Below the pieces are notes generated by a model. It was given only the letters and a program-made list of their open reading frames with translations, was not told the DNA's origin and made no database searches. A program made the translations under genes and the position numbers. From NCBI GenBank assembly GCA_017871115.1, contig JAFCIZ010000001.1, forward strand, positions 2,957,501-3,021,500: a stretch of DNA of 64,000 nt, given 5' to 3'. Every line of letters begins with the position of its first letter. The first letter of the stretch is position 1. Source of the stretch: Cunninghamella blakesleeana. Its lineage: Eukaryota; Mucoromycota; Mucoromycetes; Mucorales; Cunninghamellaceae. Shown piece by piece: positions 40,753 to 52,513 of this stretch.

Positions 40753-43144
40753 TTAAAAATCCAATACAATAATATGGTCATTATTTTTTACTTCATAAAA
40801 TTTCAAATCTCTTAAATCATCAGTAATATCCATTAAGATTTGTTCTCCCGATATATCTTGTAGTATATATAAATGCTGTCTGGCCGCTGGAATAGCAAAC
40901 AGTTTTTGAATAACATGACGGAGACTTCGAACAATCATAGTTGCTAACACACGTTTATTTACTGATTTGATAGGTGGTGGCAAATTGTGTTGGTGTTCAA
41001 ACAATGCTTGTTCAGTATCAAATGGTAAGTGGGATAGTGTGATATTTAATAGACGTTCATTTAATGTACTTGTTGTTTTCAAACTTTTTTTTCCAAGATT
41101 TAAATCAGGTTCACCATGCACTATATACATAGTGAATAATAATAATAGCAATAGTAATAATTATATAAATATTAATCATCCTTTTATAACGTGTATATAT
41201 ATCTATATTTACGTATATTTATAATGTACCTTTGCATAGCTCTAGGTATCTTGGGTGTAATTTACTAATTGATTCATGAGAATTGCCATCTTGAGTGCAT
41301 AATTTTAAATAAAAGCGTTCTAAATCAATAATATCTCTTCCAGATAGCTATTAAAAAATAAAATAAAATAAATATAGTGTTAATAATAGATAAAGAATAT
41401 TGTTTATATACATATTAGCCATGTATTATACATTACCGAGCTCCCATTTAATGTATCAAGTCCTTTGATCCTTCCAATTATTTGAGCTTGAGAAACTTCA
41501 GGAGATAACCCTGAAGTGAAAAAAATAATAATTATTTTCTTTTGTTAATACTTATCATAGTATTATATAGTTATTTAGGATATATTGTTTTATTTTATAC
41601 TACCTTTAAAAATCGGATTTTCATGGCATCGAAGTTTTTTTATAGATGGTAAATTATTTAAAATATCAATGTATTTCCATTGATCCAACTGATTATGATC
41701 CACACGTAAAAATTCCAATTTCTTAAATGTGTTTGGTGGTATATTTATGCTTGTTAATTGATTATCATTTAAAAATAAAGTTTCCAAGCTAATCATTTAA
41801 ATATAAAGTAAAAGCTACTTTAATTTTTCATCTTCATCCTCATATTTTTATTTTAAAAAAGTATCTACTTACTTTGGCAGAGAGCCTAAACAATTGACTT
41901 GATCCCAATCTTTTAATTTGTTTTGTTCTAGGTTAATACATTTCAAATGATGGAAATGAGTTGAGATATCGTCTAATGATTCAATATCGTTTCCACTAAG
42001 CTGTAAATCCTCTAGCTGCGATAATAAAGGACTTAATTGTAATACTTGATCCCATGTGATATAAGTATAGCAAAGTACTAATGTTTTTAGATTGGAAAAT
42101 GGTGAAACATTTACAGAGTTGGATGTTAAAAAGTCAAGAGTTGGTGGTAATAAACGGATATAACTATAAATATATATATATATAAATACTGTTTTAAATT
42201 TCAATCAAATCACTATATATATATGTTATATGAAATATTTACTTTAAGCAAATTGTTTTTAGCTGAGGTAATTGACTCGTGATTTTAGCAACTGTATCCC
42301 AATCATTAAAAATGTTTTTTGACAGGTCCAAATCTTCTATTGCTAAACATAATAAAATAAAATAAAAGATAATAACGATCAATAGATTGTTTCCAATAAA
42401 ATTTAAACATAGATATATTTATATCTTACACAAGTTAGCTTTAGTAATAGCCTGATCTTCACCAGCAGATGATATTTTATTATTGGATAATCCTACTATT
42501 TTTAATGCACCTATACGACTAAATATATAAATATAAAAAAAGCAATAGTTAGCTTTTTTTAATTAATACATATATTATCCAATATTCTTATCTCACTATA
42601 CATAAATATACCTTTGCTTTCTTTCTACTTTTTCAAAACCAACCGTCTCGACTACAATATTTTTATTACCACCAAAATATACTAAACCATTATCTTTAGA
42701 GGCATCATATTCATCAGTAAACTGTTTATCTGCGTTATATTTAGTTTCTAGTGCTTCTAAAAATGTTTGTCCAGTCGATATTTTTTTTGAACTATATCGA
42801 ATAAAGGAACCAGAAGTTTGACATCTAATTTTTTTTAAAATAAAAAAAAAAAAGAAAGGTATTAGTTAAATCAAATTTACTATTATAACTATTATTATTT
42901 TATTATTTCGATTCTTATCATTGTAGATATAATGTATTACGTATATAATTGTTATTTACCGACAATTAAAATATAGTTTACCGTTACGTGATCCGTTATG
43001 TTTTCCACGAGTATTATTGTCCCATTCCACACCCAACCATTGACCAGTACTACCTTCCACTTCACCAATATATTTTATTGTAGCACAATCATCGTCCACT
43101 TGTATTCTTGCATTTATTTTAATATACTCAGGGATAACAGACAT
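40753..43144 (-). CDS. TBCE: Tubulin-folding cofactor E
   Basis: Nine exons (43144-42960, 42824-42612, 42518-42430, 42342-42243, 42163-41873, 41788-41604, 41510-41437, 41347-41230, 41120-40753) encode 540 residues (human TBCE: 527). An N-terminal CAP-Gly domain (GEVEGSTGQWLGVEWD, then RGKHNG) is followed by TBCE-specific SFIR, leucine-rich repeats (for example LETLFLNDNQLTSI) and a C-terminal ubiquitin-like domain ending NNDHIIVLDF. TBCE works with cofactors C and D and Arl2 to assemble and take apart alpha/beta-tubulin heterodimers. Exon lengths sum to a single open frame. Confidence 0.95.
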
Positions 43145-43542
43145 AATATGTAAAAAAGATATATAAAGATATTAATTGGAATATTATTAAAAAGTTGCAA
43201 GAAAAAATAAAAAATAAAAAACCCGCAACCATAATATTTTAAAAAAATTTAACATCCGGTAATGTTTTAAAATAGAGTAAAAACTGATTTTATTTATATT
43301 TTTTAAATGATATATATAATATATGTATTTGTTTCGAAGAAAATAATGAAGTTATTAACTGATGAGGGAGGTAATAATGATATATAGTGTTAATATGTAA
43401 ATAAAGTATATGTAATTGGAACATCATAAAAGAGTCCCTAGGGGAAGAAAAAAGATTCAGGGGATACAAATAAAAATAATGTCTAATTTATAAACATATA
43501 CAAAAATAGTAGTAATGATGATAAAATAATAAAATAATAAGT
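43145..43542. other. Intergenic between TBCE and desaturase
   Basis: 398 bp between the TBCE start and the desaturase stop, both on the minus strand. AT-rich, with short CCCGCAACC and ATCCGG patches near 43220-43260. No gene was seen. Confidence 0.6.
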
Positions 43543-44330
43543 TTAATTCTTGAAGAAAACAACATCACCATCGTCTTCTACATAACGACAAGCTTTCCAG
43601 GATTTATATAAAGCAAGAGGTACAGGTGTAGGGTCATATTTATAATGTTTACCGAGAGCCTTTTTAATATGTACAGTAGCTTCTTCAGCGTGATAATGAG
43701 GCATAGTAGAGAAGAAATGATGAGCAACATGGGTATCGGCAATATGATGATGGAAATAATTAAGAAGAGCACCATAAGAACGATCTACTGTTAAAGCAGC
43801 ACCACGTTGGAAATTCCATACATTTTCACGATAATGAGGTAATTCGGGATCAGTATGTTGTAAATAAGTGATCAAGACTAACCAAAAGTTGACAAAGAAA
43901 TAAGGAATAACATAGAATTTAATGACGGTTAAAGAGCCAAAGACTTGACCAGCATAAACTAAACCTCCAATCATGGTTAAAAGACCAACAACAGATTGGT
44001 AGACTTCACCAACTTGATTCTTTTCATAGATTTCACAATAAGGATTGAAATGAGAGGCCCAACCGGGGTATGGTTGACCAGAAACATTGGAGAATAAATA
44101 CATAGGCCAGCCGAAAATAAACATTAAGGACATACGATATAACATGGCCAAAGGTGTTTCTTCTAAGCTGCTGTGAGGTCCATCACCTTCAGGATCTTGG
44201 TCACGGCTGGGTAAACCCATTTCAGTTCTAGTATGAGGAACGAATACCTATTTTTTTTTAAAAAATAAACAAATGAATTTGTAAGCATCTCCTTATATAT
44301 TGATGTAATGTCTTTTGGTTTCTATCTTTC

Positions 44331-44363
<33 letters not shown>

Positions 44364-45019
44364 CAAAAGAAAAAACCCCAATTCAATTAATATTGATTCC
44401 TCTATAAAATTTTTACCTGATCCTTCTTCATATGGCCAGTAGCTTTATGATGACGAGAGTGAGAAAACTTCCATGAATAATAAGGGACGAGTAAGAAAGT
44501 GTGAAGAACCATACCTACACCGTCATTAATAGCCTATTTATTTAAAAAAATAAAAATGGTCAGTTTTTTTTTTAAAAATTCTATTTTTTTTTTTTTTTTT
44601 GTGATCATTTTTGATCATTGTTTTTAATTTTGTGATTTGTGATTTCTTTTAAAAAAAATTACCTTAGAAGGGCTGAAAGCTTGATGACCGCATTCATGAC
44701 CAATAACCCAAATACCAGTACAAACTATACCTTGAGCAACCCAGTACAAAGCCCATAAAGCCAATCTAGTAACAGGGTTAGGCAATTGATCAATAAAGGT
44801 AGCACCATAAGCTAAAGCAATAGCAAAAGCAAAATCATGGAAAACATAAGTAAAAGATCTGAAAGTGTCACGTTGGAAACAATGAGCAGGAATAGCATCA
44901 CGGATTTCTTTGATAGTAAAATCAGGGATTTCCCAACCACGTTCAATAGCTTCATCAATTACTGGTTCATTCTTTTTGATATCATTGTTATCTGATGATA
45001 CATTTCTTTTGGTGGCCAT
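43543..45019 (-). CDS. FAD2: Delta-12 fatty acid desaturase (FAD2 type)
   Basis: Three exons (45019-44663, 44533-44417, 44247-43543) encode 392 residues, the usual length. The three histidine boxes are HECGHQ, HSRHH and HVAHH, binding the di-iron centre at the ER membrane face. Hydrophobic segments surround them, and there is no fused cytochrome b5 domain. The N-terminus (MATKRNVSS and [16 protein letters not shown]) and overall sequence match Mucor/Rhizopus delta-12 desaturases as I remember them, which convert oleate to linoleate. Codon choice is strongly biased, as in the carnitine carrier, suggesting high expression. In related fungi this gene is cold-induced; nothing here shows that directly. 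Confidence 0.95.
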
Positions 45020-45409
45020 AATGATTGATGGATTGTATTTAAATATATATAAAAATATATATATAAATTAATTAATGTAAGAAATGTAAAAAAAAAAAAA
45101 AAGAGAGAGAGAGAGAGAAAAGAAAGGGAAAGAAAGAAGAAAAATATATAAAAAAAGATGGACAAGAAAAAATTAAAAAAATGACAAAATTTTTATTTGT
45201 CCGCCGATAGAAATTAAGGGGAAAAGAGGATTTTAAGTGGATAGAGTAAATTTTATAGATAAAAAAGGTGCTGAACGGGGGGAGTTGGTGGCAAATAATA
45301 AAAAAGTTAAAAAAAAAAAATCAACCCATTATCAAGCGGTGTTTGTAAAAAAGGAAGAAAAAAATAATTGTTACACCCCAATTGTTGACTACCTTCACAT
45401 GCTATCAAA
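45020..45409. other. Intergenic between desaturase and Eaf7
   Basis: 390 bp upstream of the desaturase start and downstream of the Eaf7 stop. It has a GTCCGCCGATAG patch near 45200 and a GGGGGGAG patch near 45277, otherwise A-rich with a GA repeat at about 45102-45118. No exon was seen. Confidence 0.6.
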
Positions 45410-46426
45410 TCATTTTCGTTTGTTTTGTCTTTTTGATGCAGTCTTTGTTGAGGACGCTGCTGAGGTCCTATTGGATCGTCGACTACTGGAGGAAGTTGTA
45501 CGTGTGTTTGGTTCAGGTGTATTTGCTTCTGATTTTCTTGTGGATCTGCCTGTCCGTCTAGATGTAGGTTTTCCTTAAAAAATAGAATAAACAAACAGGT
45601 AAATAAATAAATAAATAAATAATAAATAAAGGAATGGACCATTTAGTTAAATGAAAAATATTAAAATGGAACCTTATAATCTATTTTAACCCAATTAAAA
45701 AAATGAATATTTTACCTTCTTCTGGTTCAGGTGTCGAAGCCACTGAAGATTCTGTTACCGCTGGTGAAACATCACGTTTACTTAATCTAGTACGTTTGGT
45801 CTGCCTTTCAATTCCTGGTGAGCTTTCGCGAGTATCTTGTCGATGATCTGATATAATTTGCTCATACTCTTCTTCTGCTGGTAAAGAAAATTCTCGTTGT
45901 CTTTCTTCTCCATTTTGCTGATCTTCTTCTTCTTCTTGTTCTTGTTGATCTTCTTCTTCCTTGAATAAATAAATGATATAAATAATAATAATATATACAT
46001 AATATGATTTATCATACTTTGAGTCGATAATATATTTCAATAATAAACAAGTGATATATACTTTACCAATTCATCAAGTGCACTGATTCCGTAATATTCA
46101 CCTAAACGATCCCATATATCCTGTATTGAATATTTTGAAGAAGTTTGCTGATTGAATTGTCTTTGTACACACATAATACGAAAGTGTTTATGTATACCTA
46201 GAAAGAGAAAGAATAAAAATAGTAATAATATTAATACATGTATATAAGTATAAATAAAATATGTTTCTATAATATATAATATATTTTAATAGTCATTACC
46301 AACTGGTTTACAATGTGCAATAGCGTTTAATAAAGCAAGTTCCATATTTGCATCCCACTCTGATTCTTCTGCTGGTTCAATAGGTTGTAATGATTGTTCT
46401 CTAGATTCTACTTTAATATCAGGCAT
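45410..46426 (-). CDS. EAF7: Eaf7/MRGBP subunit of the NuA4 acetyltransferase complex
   Basis: Four exons (46426-46300, 46197-46067, 45959-45716, 45573-45410) encode 221 residues. The Eaf7 domain fills the first half: WDANMELALLNAIAHCKPVG, then IHKHFRIMCVQRQFN, and IWDRLGEYYGISALDELE. The second half is Glu/Gln-rich and then Ser/Thr/Arg/Lys-rich with two basic clusters near the C-terminus, consistent with a disordered nuclear tail. Eaf7/MRGBP links MRG15-type proteins to NuA4 and TINTIN. It is divergent to the Ap4A phosphorylase gene, with only 247 bp between the two starts. Confidence 0.92.
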
Positions 46427-46580
46427 AATATGATATATTTTTTTGGATAAAGATTATTATGAGATATTTTATTGATTAAAAAGGAATAAGAAAAAAAAGA
46501 GAAAAAAATAAATTCGGTACTTAAAAAAATCGAAATATAATTTTTAATATTTTTCGTCACTATTTTTTTAGTAGATCATT

Positions 46581-46593
46581 TTTAAATCCCCGC
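46581..46593 (+). promoter_or_regulatory. Candidate promoter element, Eaf7 / Ap4A phosphorylase
   Basis: TTTAAATCCCCGC, 81 bp upstream of the plus-strand ATG at 46674, within the short region shared with Eaf7. It is among the best copies of the recurrent motif. Confidence 0.4.
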
Positions 46594-46673
46594 TTTTTTC
46601 TTTTCTTTTTACGCGAGCCTTTTTATATACTTGGTGCCACTTTTTTTTAAAAAAAAGAAAAAAAAAAAAAACT

Positions 46674-48064
46674 ATGGGAGAATTAGAAAGTTTGGTTATA
46701 GAAAAATATCAATTTGCTAAAGAAAATAAGCATCTTTTCTTTTTTGAAAGTACAAAATTTGATAAAGAAAATAATGGCATTCTTGTAAGTTTTATTTTTT
46801 AGTAGTGTTGCAATATGGAAAGCAATTTGAATATTCAAGGCAAACCACGTCTCTATATATTAAATATATTGTAATATATATATTAGTTTCATATTAGTTA
46901 TGTGCCAAGCTTAGCCAAAAAACCTGGAGCAGAAAATAAAAATAATAACAACGGCGATGAAGGAAATCTATCATCATCACAACAAAAAGAATTTAATCCT
47001 TTTTTAAATCCTGATCCTAACTTAATAGTAAAAGAATATGATGACTATCGTATTTTATTAAACAAGTTTTGTGTTGTTCCTCACCACCTTTTGATTGTGA
47101 CAAAAGAATATCAAAAACAAACTTTACCTCTTTTTCCTCCTGATATGTTGATAGCTTGGAAAACATTAAAATCAGCTTTTGGATCCACACCTGGTTTAGT
47201 TTTTTATAATTGTGGTACTAACTCTGGTGCAAGGTGATACATGGTTATTTTATTTTATTTTGATAAAAAAAAATAAACAAATGAAAAAGTAATATGACTT
47301 ATTTAAATTAATATATATACATTTTATATAGTCAACCTCATAAGCATATACAATTAATGCCTCTTTCTGGAATCAATGCTAAAGTACCTATACAAGCAAT
47401 TGTCGATAAAATTGAAAATCCAAAAGCTGGTAAATGTTTATTATTTTTATTTTCATGCATGATTTCTATGCAATCTTTTTTTCTTGAAAATAAATAGCAT
47501 ATGCACGTATATATCTCATTTATTTATTAAAACAATAACCCATATGATTATTATTATTATTTATCTATTTATATAATAGGTGAAATATACACCTTGGATC
47601 AACTTCCTTTTGTCCATGTCTTAACCCCTTTAGATCTTAAATTTATAGAAGAAAATGAAAATGACGAAGCAATTATAGAAGATTATTTAGGGCAAATGTT
47701 TTTTGGGTTATTGGATGGAATGTTTCAACAAATTCGACTTAATGTTGATGACGATTCAGCTATTAGCTTGCGATCTAACCTTTCGTATAATTTTATTATG
47801 ACACGTGATTTCATGCTCTTGGTACCAAGAAGATCAGAAACGGCTACTTTTGAAGTGGGTGATTTGCCCTATACTCTTTCTTTCAACTCGCTAGTTTTTG
47901 CTGGATTTATGTTGGCCAAGACGGAATTAGAAAAGGATGCACTCTATTATTATTCTGATTTAATGGACTTATTAAAACAAGTAGGATTTGAGCGTTCTAT
48001 ACCGCAAACAATTGTAGATGGCGAACAAACTAATGTAGATAAAATAGATGGAATGACTAACTAA
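46674..48064 (+). CDS. APA1: Ap4A phosphorylase / ATP adenylyltransferase (Apa1/Apa2)
   Basis: Four exons (46674-46784, 46887-47233, 47332-47429, 47580-48064) encode 346 residues. Landmarks are ISYVPSLAKKP near the start (restored by choosing the acceptor before TTTCATATTAG at 46887), NKFCVVPHHLLIVTKEY, FYNCGTNSGA, the catalytic HIT-like QPHKHIQ with the H-x-H-x-Q pattern, and SYNFIMTRDFMLLVPRR. The enzyme cleaves diadenosine tetraphosphate with phosphate to ADP and ATP. An Asn-rich insertion lies after AKKPGAEN. Intron 2 has a weak donor, GTGATA. Confidence 0.93.
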
Positions 48065-48289
48065 ATTAAATTAAATTTAAATAAAATAAATAAAAATAAT
48101 AAAACAAAGTATAATAAAATACAATAAGATAAATCAAGTAATACTAAAACTATATTATAATATGTCATCATTTAAATACGTATATATTTATTTATTTTTA
48201 ATATTATCGTATAATAAAAAAAAATTAAAAAGAGTAAACTGCAATTAAAACAATAATAAAATTAAAAATTAAAATGAAACAATACAATG

Positions 48290-49545
48290 CTAATCACCCA
48301 ATCTATGACCCTGACCTGGGAAAGGAGCAGAATTAGTACTGGATGAAGTAGATGCTGTCACTATAGGTACATTAGTTGATGCTACTGGAAGATAACCAGT
48401 TGAATCGATGCTGATAAAGTTTCTAAATGTAGTTAATGATTTAAATAATGCATGATTTTCATAATGGCGATAGGTATCTTCTAATGGCAAGATTTTACTA
48501 GAAAGTCGCTTTGTAGCATCTATTTAATAAATAGAAGTAATATAATATATTATTAATATCATTATCATGCTACTGTCATTATCACTGTCATTATCGTCAA
48601 TTTATATTTATATTTCTTACATAGGTAGGCGATCAAGGCCGAAGATAGATTAAGAATAATGGATGAATCTGGTACCAAAAATAAATAAAAAGCAAAAATA
48701 AACCCAGGAACCATACGGGAAGGAATAGGTACAACACCAAATAAACTATGGAAGAGTAAAAAAATATATTTATAATACAAATCAATTTATTATATTAATA
48801 ATTAAATATATACATATATATATATTTAACCTAACATATTACCTATGATCTGCTTCTATTCCTTCTGATTGTTCGTGAAGCATTGTCAATAATGATAAAC
48901 CAACTGCCCAACCGGATAAACCTGAGCATCCACTTATATCTATATATTTATATGTTGTAAATCCAGTGATAAGTCCCATTGCTATGATATACATGACACC
49001 AGGTATTAGAGTAAATAAAACGCCAAGTTCATAAAGTGTTCTTAAAGATCCATATCTGCGTTCGTGTTTTGAAATATATGGGATGACAATGATTAAATTG
49101 GTGATCAGTAAGGAAATCTGAATGGTAACTATTGGATATAATATTAAACGATAGACTATATAATAAAATGTAATAGAAAAAAACGGAATTAGGAAGAGGT
49201 AAGAAAAAAGCAAATATATAATAATATCATTTATCACATTCTTATATATACTTCTATATTTTATATATATATCCTTTTTATATTACCTTGAAAGTGATAA
49301 AGAACTTTATTGATAGATAAAGAAAACCAATCAAATAAAAAAGGAGTATGATATGAGCCAAGCAATGCTAAGAAGTCAATTAGAGTAGCACATAAAGTTA
49401 TTGAAAAGGCAGCAAAGGCGACAAATGATAATGAAGTGAAATAATTTTGTATATGAGTAATAAAGGTGCGTGTAGCTTCGCCAGCTCTGTCTCTATTACT
49501 AGCTACTGATGTCCATCTATTTTCATTTGTATTATTGTTTTCCAT
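48290..49545 (-). CDS. Rhomboid-like membrane protein (Rbd2 type) lacking the catalytic His
   Basis: Four exons (49545-49287, 49155-48843, 48745-48621, 48519-48290) encode 308 residues. The ATG at 49545 was chosen because the upstream extension begins with TTG. Six or more hydrophobic helices are visible. The arrangement matches fungal Rbd2: VYRLILYPIVTIQISLLITN at the position of Rbd2 SRLSLYPLIHLSLPHLLFN, a G-L-S-G motif (Ser167) where rhomboids have the nucleophile, and SSIILNLSSALIAYLY where Rbd2 has SSFWGHFFGLCVGYAIGY. The catalytic His is thus replaced by Asn223, suggesting a pseudoprotease. The Ser/Thr-rich C-tail is cytosolic by inference. Confidence 0.72.
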
Positions 49546-49939
49546 TCTATTATTAACAAAAAAGAAAAGCAAAAACAAAAGCAAAAGAGAGAAAAGAAAA
49601 TATAAATCGAACTGGAACTAAAATATTTAAAAAAAAGAGGAGTTCAAAAAATTGACATAAATTCCTGAATAGCTTGATATTTCCTTTTTTTTTTATTTTA
49701 TAATCATACACAGAAGCTTTGATAATAGTCAATAATGGTGATACTAAATAAAAAATTCTAATTGAGTTGTGTGGATTTTTATTATTGAAATTAGACTATT
49801 AAAATGTAAAATAATAAAAAGGATATAGATATATATATATAAAAATATAGTTATAATTTGTATTTTTTTAATTTGTTTTTTGATTATTATTATTATTTTG
49901 AATGAATAAGATAAAAGTACGATAATAATGAAGTTGATT
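49546..49939. other. Intergenic between rhomboid-like protein and Sed5
   Basis: 394 bp, AT-rich. A weak motif copy (GGAGTTCAAAA at about 49639) lies roughly 95 bp upstream of the rhomboid-like start. No exon was seen. Confidence 0.55.
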
Positions 49940-51089
49940 TTACATGATGATAGTAAAGAATAAAAAGAAAAATATAACAGTAACGAAAACTTTGATAATT
50001 AACCATCGATTAGAACTAATGTTTGTATAATATTTTAACAATTCTCTTTGAGCACCTACTACATTCATTTCGATATCATCTGTATTTTGATCAATTCTAT
50101 ATGTATATATAAATATAAATATAAAGAGAATGCATATACAATTAATATATATATATATATGCATTATATACAAAATTATACTTGCACACAAAATAAAATA
50201 AAATTGGACTTACCTTTGTACAGTTTCCCGTTGTTCCGCTACCATCGTTGCTAATTGCTGGAATATACTACCTAATTCAGCGATTGTACTTTCTATACTT
50301 TCAATAGCCGTTGACCTATGTTCAATATAACGATCCTGTTCCATAACAGCTATTTGTTGTTGCTGTTGAATTTGTTGTTGTGTTAACATTGGTATACCAA
50401 GTGATAATGTTGATTCTTCTGTTTGTTGTTGCTGTGTCACCATCATATTATTATAATTATTATTATTCTTAGTATTATCCGGGGAGACATATTGTTGCTG
50501 TTGTTGATCATTACCTCCTACCCGACGACGTGTCTTAAAAAGTGGTGAATCCGCTAAAGTTTTTTTTAAAAAATTAAAAAAAAATCAATAAATTTAATAA
50601 ATCTAGTATGGATTATATATTCCAATTTTTTTAATACATACCTAATGAATTTTCATTATTTACTTGATCAGCAGTAGAAAATAAGAATTGATCTCGTTTA
50701 TCCTTCGACATTTTCATATTCTATTTACAAAAAATTAAAATGAGCACAGACTTGGATTTTCTTTTTCTTTTCTTTTTCTTTTTTGGCAATAATGATTACT
50801 ATCCCATTTTCCTTGTGATGATCTTTTTTTTCTTACCTCTGTACGAATTTCTAAAACATCTTTAAAAGTCATTGAAGTATCGGCTAATTTACTTTGTAAT
50901 GCAACAACAACATTGGATGTATGTTCATTGACTTGTTTATTAGGTAATTTTTGAGATTTTGTATAGTCTTGTAGCATTGCAATTTGTTTATTAAGTTTGG
51001 CTATATCTTGTTTAATAATAAATGTTAATTCCTAAAGAAAATAAATAATAATAGAAAAGAGAGATGAATAAAATATATACTCTACTTTA

Positions 51090-51135
<46 letters not shown>

Positions 51136-51537
51136 TTATAGTATATTTATATATATATATATTCAGCTTACACTTATTTCTACTGGTTTATCATCGAACA
51201 AAGTTTTTCTTTTTGCAACTGATATGTATAAAGAAAAATAGATATATATTATTTATAATTTTATATTAGTATAAAAAATAATATACCTATTTATATATAA
51301 ATATTAATATTAATAAAACATCCTACGTTTTGTTAATTTTTCTAGTTTTCCAGCAGTGCTAGTAATGTTTCTACTAATCTCGGAAGCCATTAAAGAAAAT
51401 TCTGAACGAGGATGGTGATTTGCCCCTTTTGATGAAGCTAAAAGGGCCCGTCTATCTGAAGTTGATGATAATTGAGATCTGCTTCGTATTCTATCCACTA
51501 CTGAATGAAATTCGTTGGTACGATCTTTAAATGACAT
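49940..51537 (-). CDS. SED5: Sed5/syntaxin-5 Qa-SNARE
   Basis: Six exons (51537-51327, 51218-51172, 51031-50837, 50720-50642, 50553-50214, 50096-49940) encode 342 residues. The N-terminus MSFKDRTNEFHSVV is the conserved Sly1-binding peptide. The Habc region includes LAKRKTLFDDKPVEIS and ELTFIIKQDIAKLN. A Gln/Asn-rich linker precedes the SNARE helix, whose zero-layer Gln sits in ELGSIFQQLATMV. The protein ends in a hydrophobic anchor (IIKVFVTVIFFFLFFTIIM). It is the Qa-SNARE of ER-Golgi and intra-Golgi fusion. A TG/TA microsatellite lies in an intron at 51092-51134. Confidence 0.96.
51092..51134. repeat. TA/TG compound dinucleotide microsatellite
   Basis: Alternating TA passes into about twelve TG units within a Sed5 intron. 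A similar TA-to-TG change occurs at 60089-60139. Confidence 0.9.
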
Positions 51538-52513
51538 TTGTATATTTTTATTTTAGTATAAATACGATATTTAGGATAATAATTTAATGAAAGGTATTTT
51601 ATATAAATATCTATTTAATTTATTTTAATAAAGATAATAATGTGTAGTAATATATTAAAAAAAAAAAAGAAAAAGAAGGAAAAAAAATGTAAAGGAGAAA
51701 TTCCATGTTTTTAAAAAACGGAGTTTTAAAAATTAATTATTGGTCGCACTGTGATTTGCCCATCTTCAAGATTATGCTTTAAAGTATTATTCAATACATT
51801 CCCTTTACTTAAATCTCTCTTGTTATATATAAAAAAAATACTAAGTATTATACTCTATTTTATTAATTTATATTCTAATTTCAATTACTGTTATAGGTCT
51901 TTTTTTTTTTAAAAAAAAAAAAGAAAGCCAGTTGGCCACCGATTAGAAGGACTCATATTTTTTTAAGTGGCCAGTATCCATATTGAAGAACAACTATGTA
52001 TTGGCTTTAAAAGAAAATATTTAATATTATATATTGCTAGTATGTTTAAAATATGTATAACAATTCAAGGTCGTCAATTGAGAGGATTTTTTTCTACCTT
52101 TTTTTAAAAAAAAAAAAATAAAATTTAGTTAAACAAGCTTTAATTTCTTTTTAGTACGGAATATATATTCGTATAAGTAATAATGATAATAATTGCTATA
52201 AGTAAGTATGTATAGTTTATAAAGTTATTTAATTATTTATTTAATTATAAAAAATAAAATAAATAGTACGATCATAATGCGTAGGTAAAATTGGATTGGT
52301 AACACAATTTTTCCTTTCAATTTGAATTGTCATTATAAAATAAAAAATAAAAGCATGTGAAAAAAAAATTCCTGGAGAAATAAAAATTATAAATTTTAAA
52401 AAAGTGTGGAGAAGTTTTTTTTTCCTTCCTTCCCCTCTTTTCCCTCTTCTTTCTTTTTCTATTACCTTTCCCTACTTTTTTTTTATTATTACTATCGTTA
52501 TTATCTTTAAATA
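51538..52513. other. Divergent promoter region, Sed5 / second carnitine acetyltransferase
   Basis: About 975 bp. It contains a motif copy (51719-51730) for Sed5, an exon-like minus-strand stretch at about 51729-51824 that I could not extend, and a pyrimidine-rich leader (52412-52480) just before the plus-strand ATG. Confidence 0.55.
51719..51730 (-). promoter_or_regulatory. Candidate promoter element of Sed5
   Basis: CGGAGTTTTAAA on the plus strand (TTTAAAACTCCG on the coding strand), 182 bp upstream of the Sed5 start. Confidence 0.35.

Noticed and set aside
51729..51824. Minus-strand exon-like stretch reading LKHNLEDGQITVRPIINF
   Set aside because: It looks protein-like, but no start, donor or upstream exon could be joined, and it overlaps the Sed5 promoter motif.
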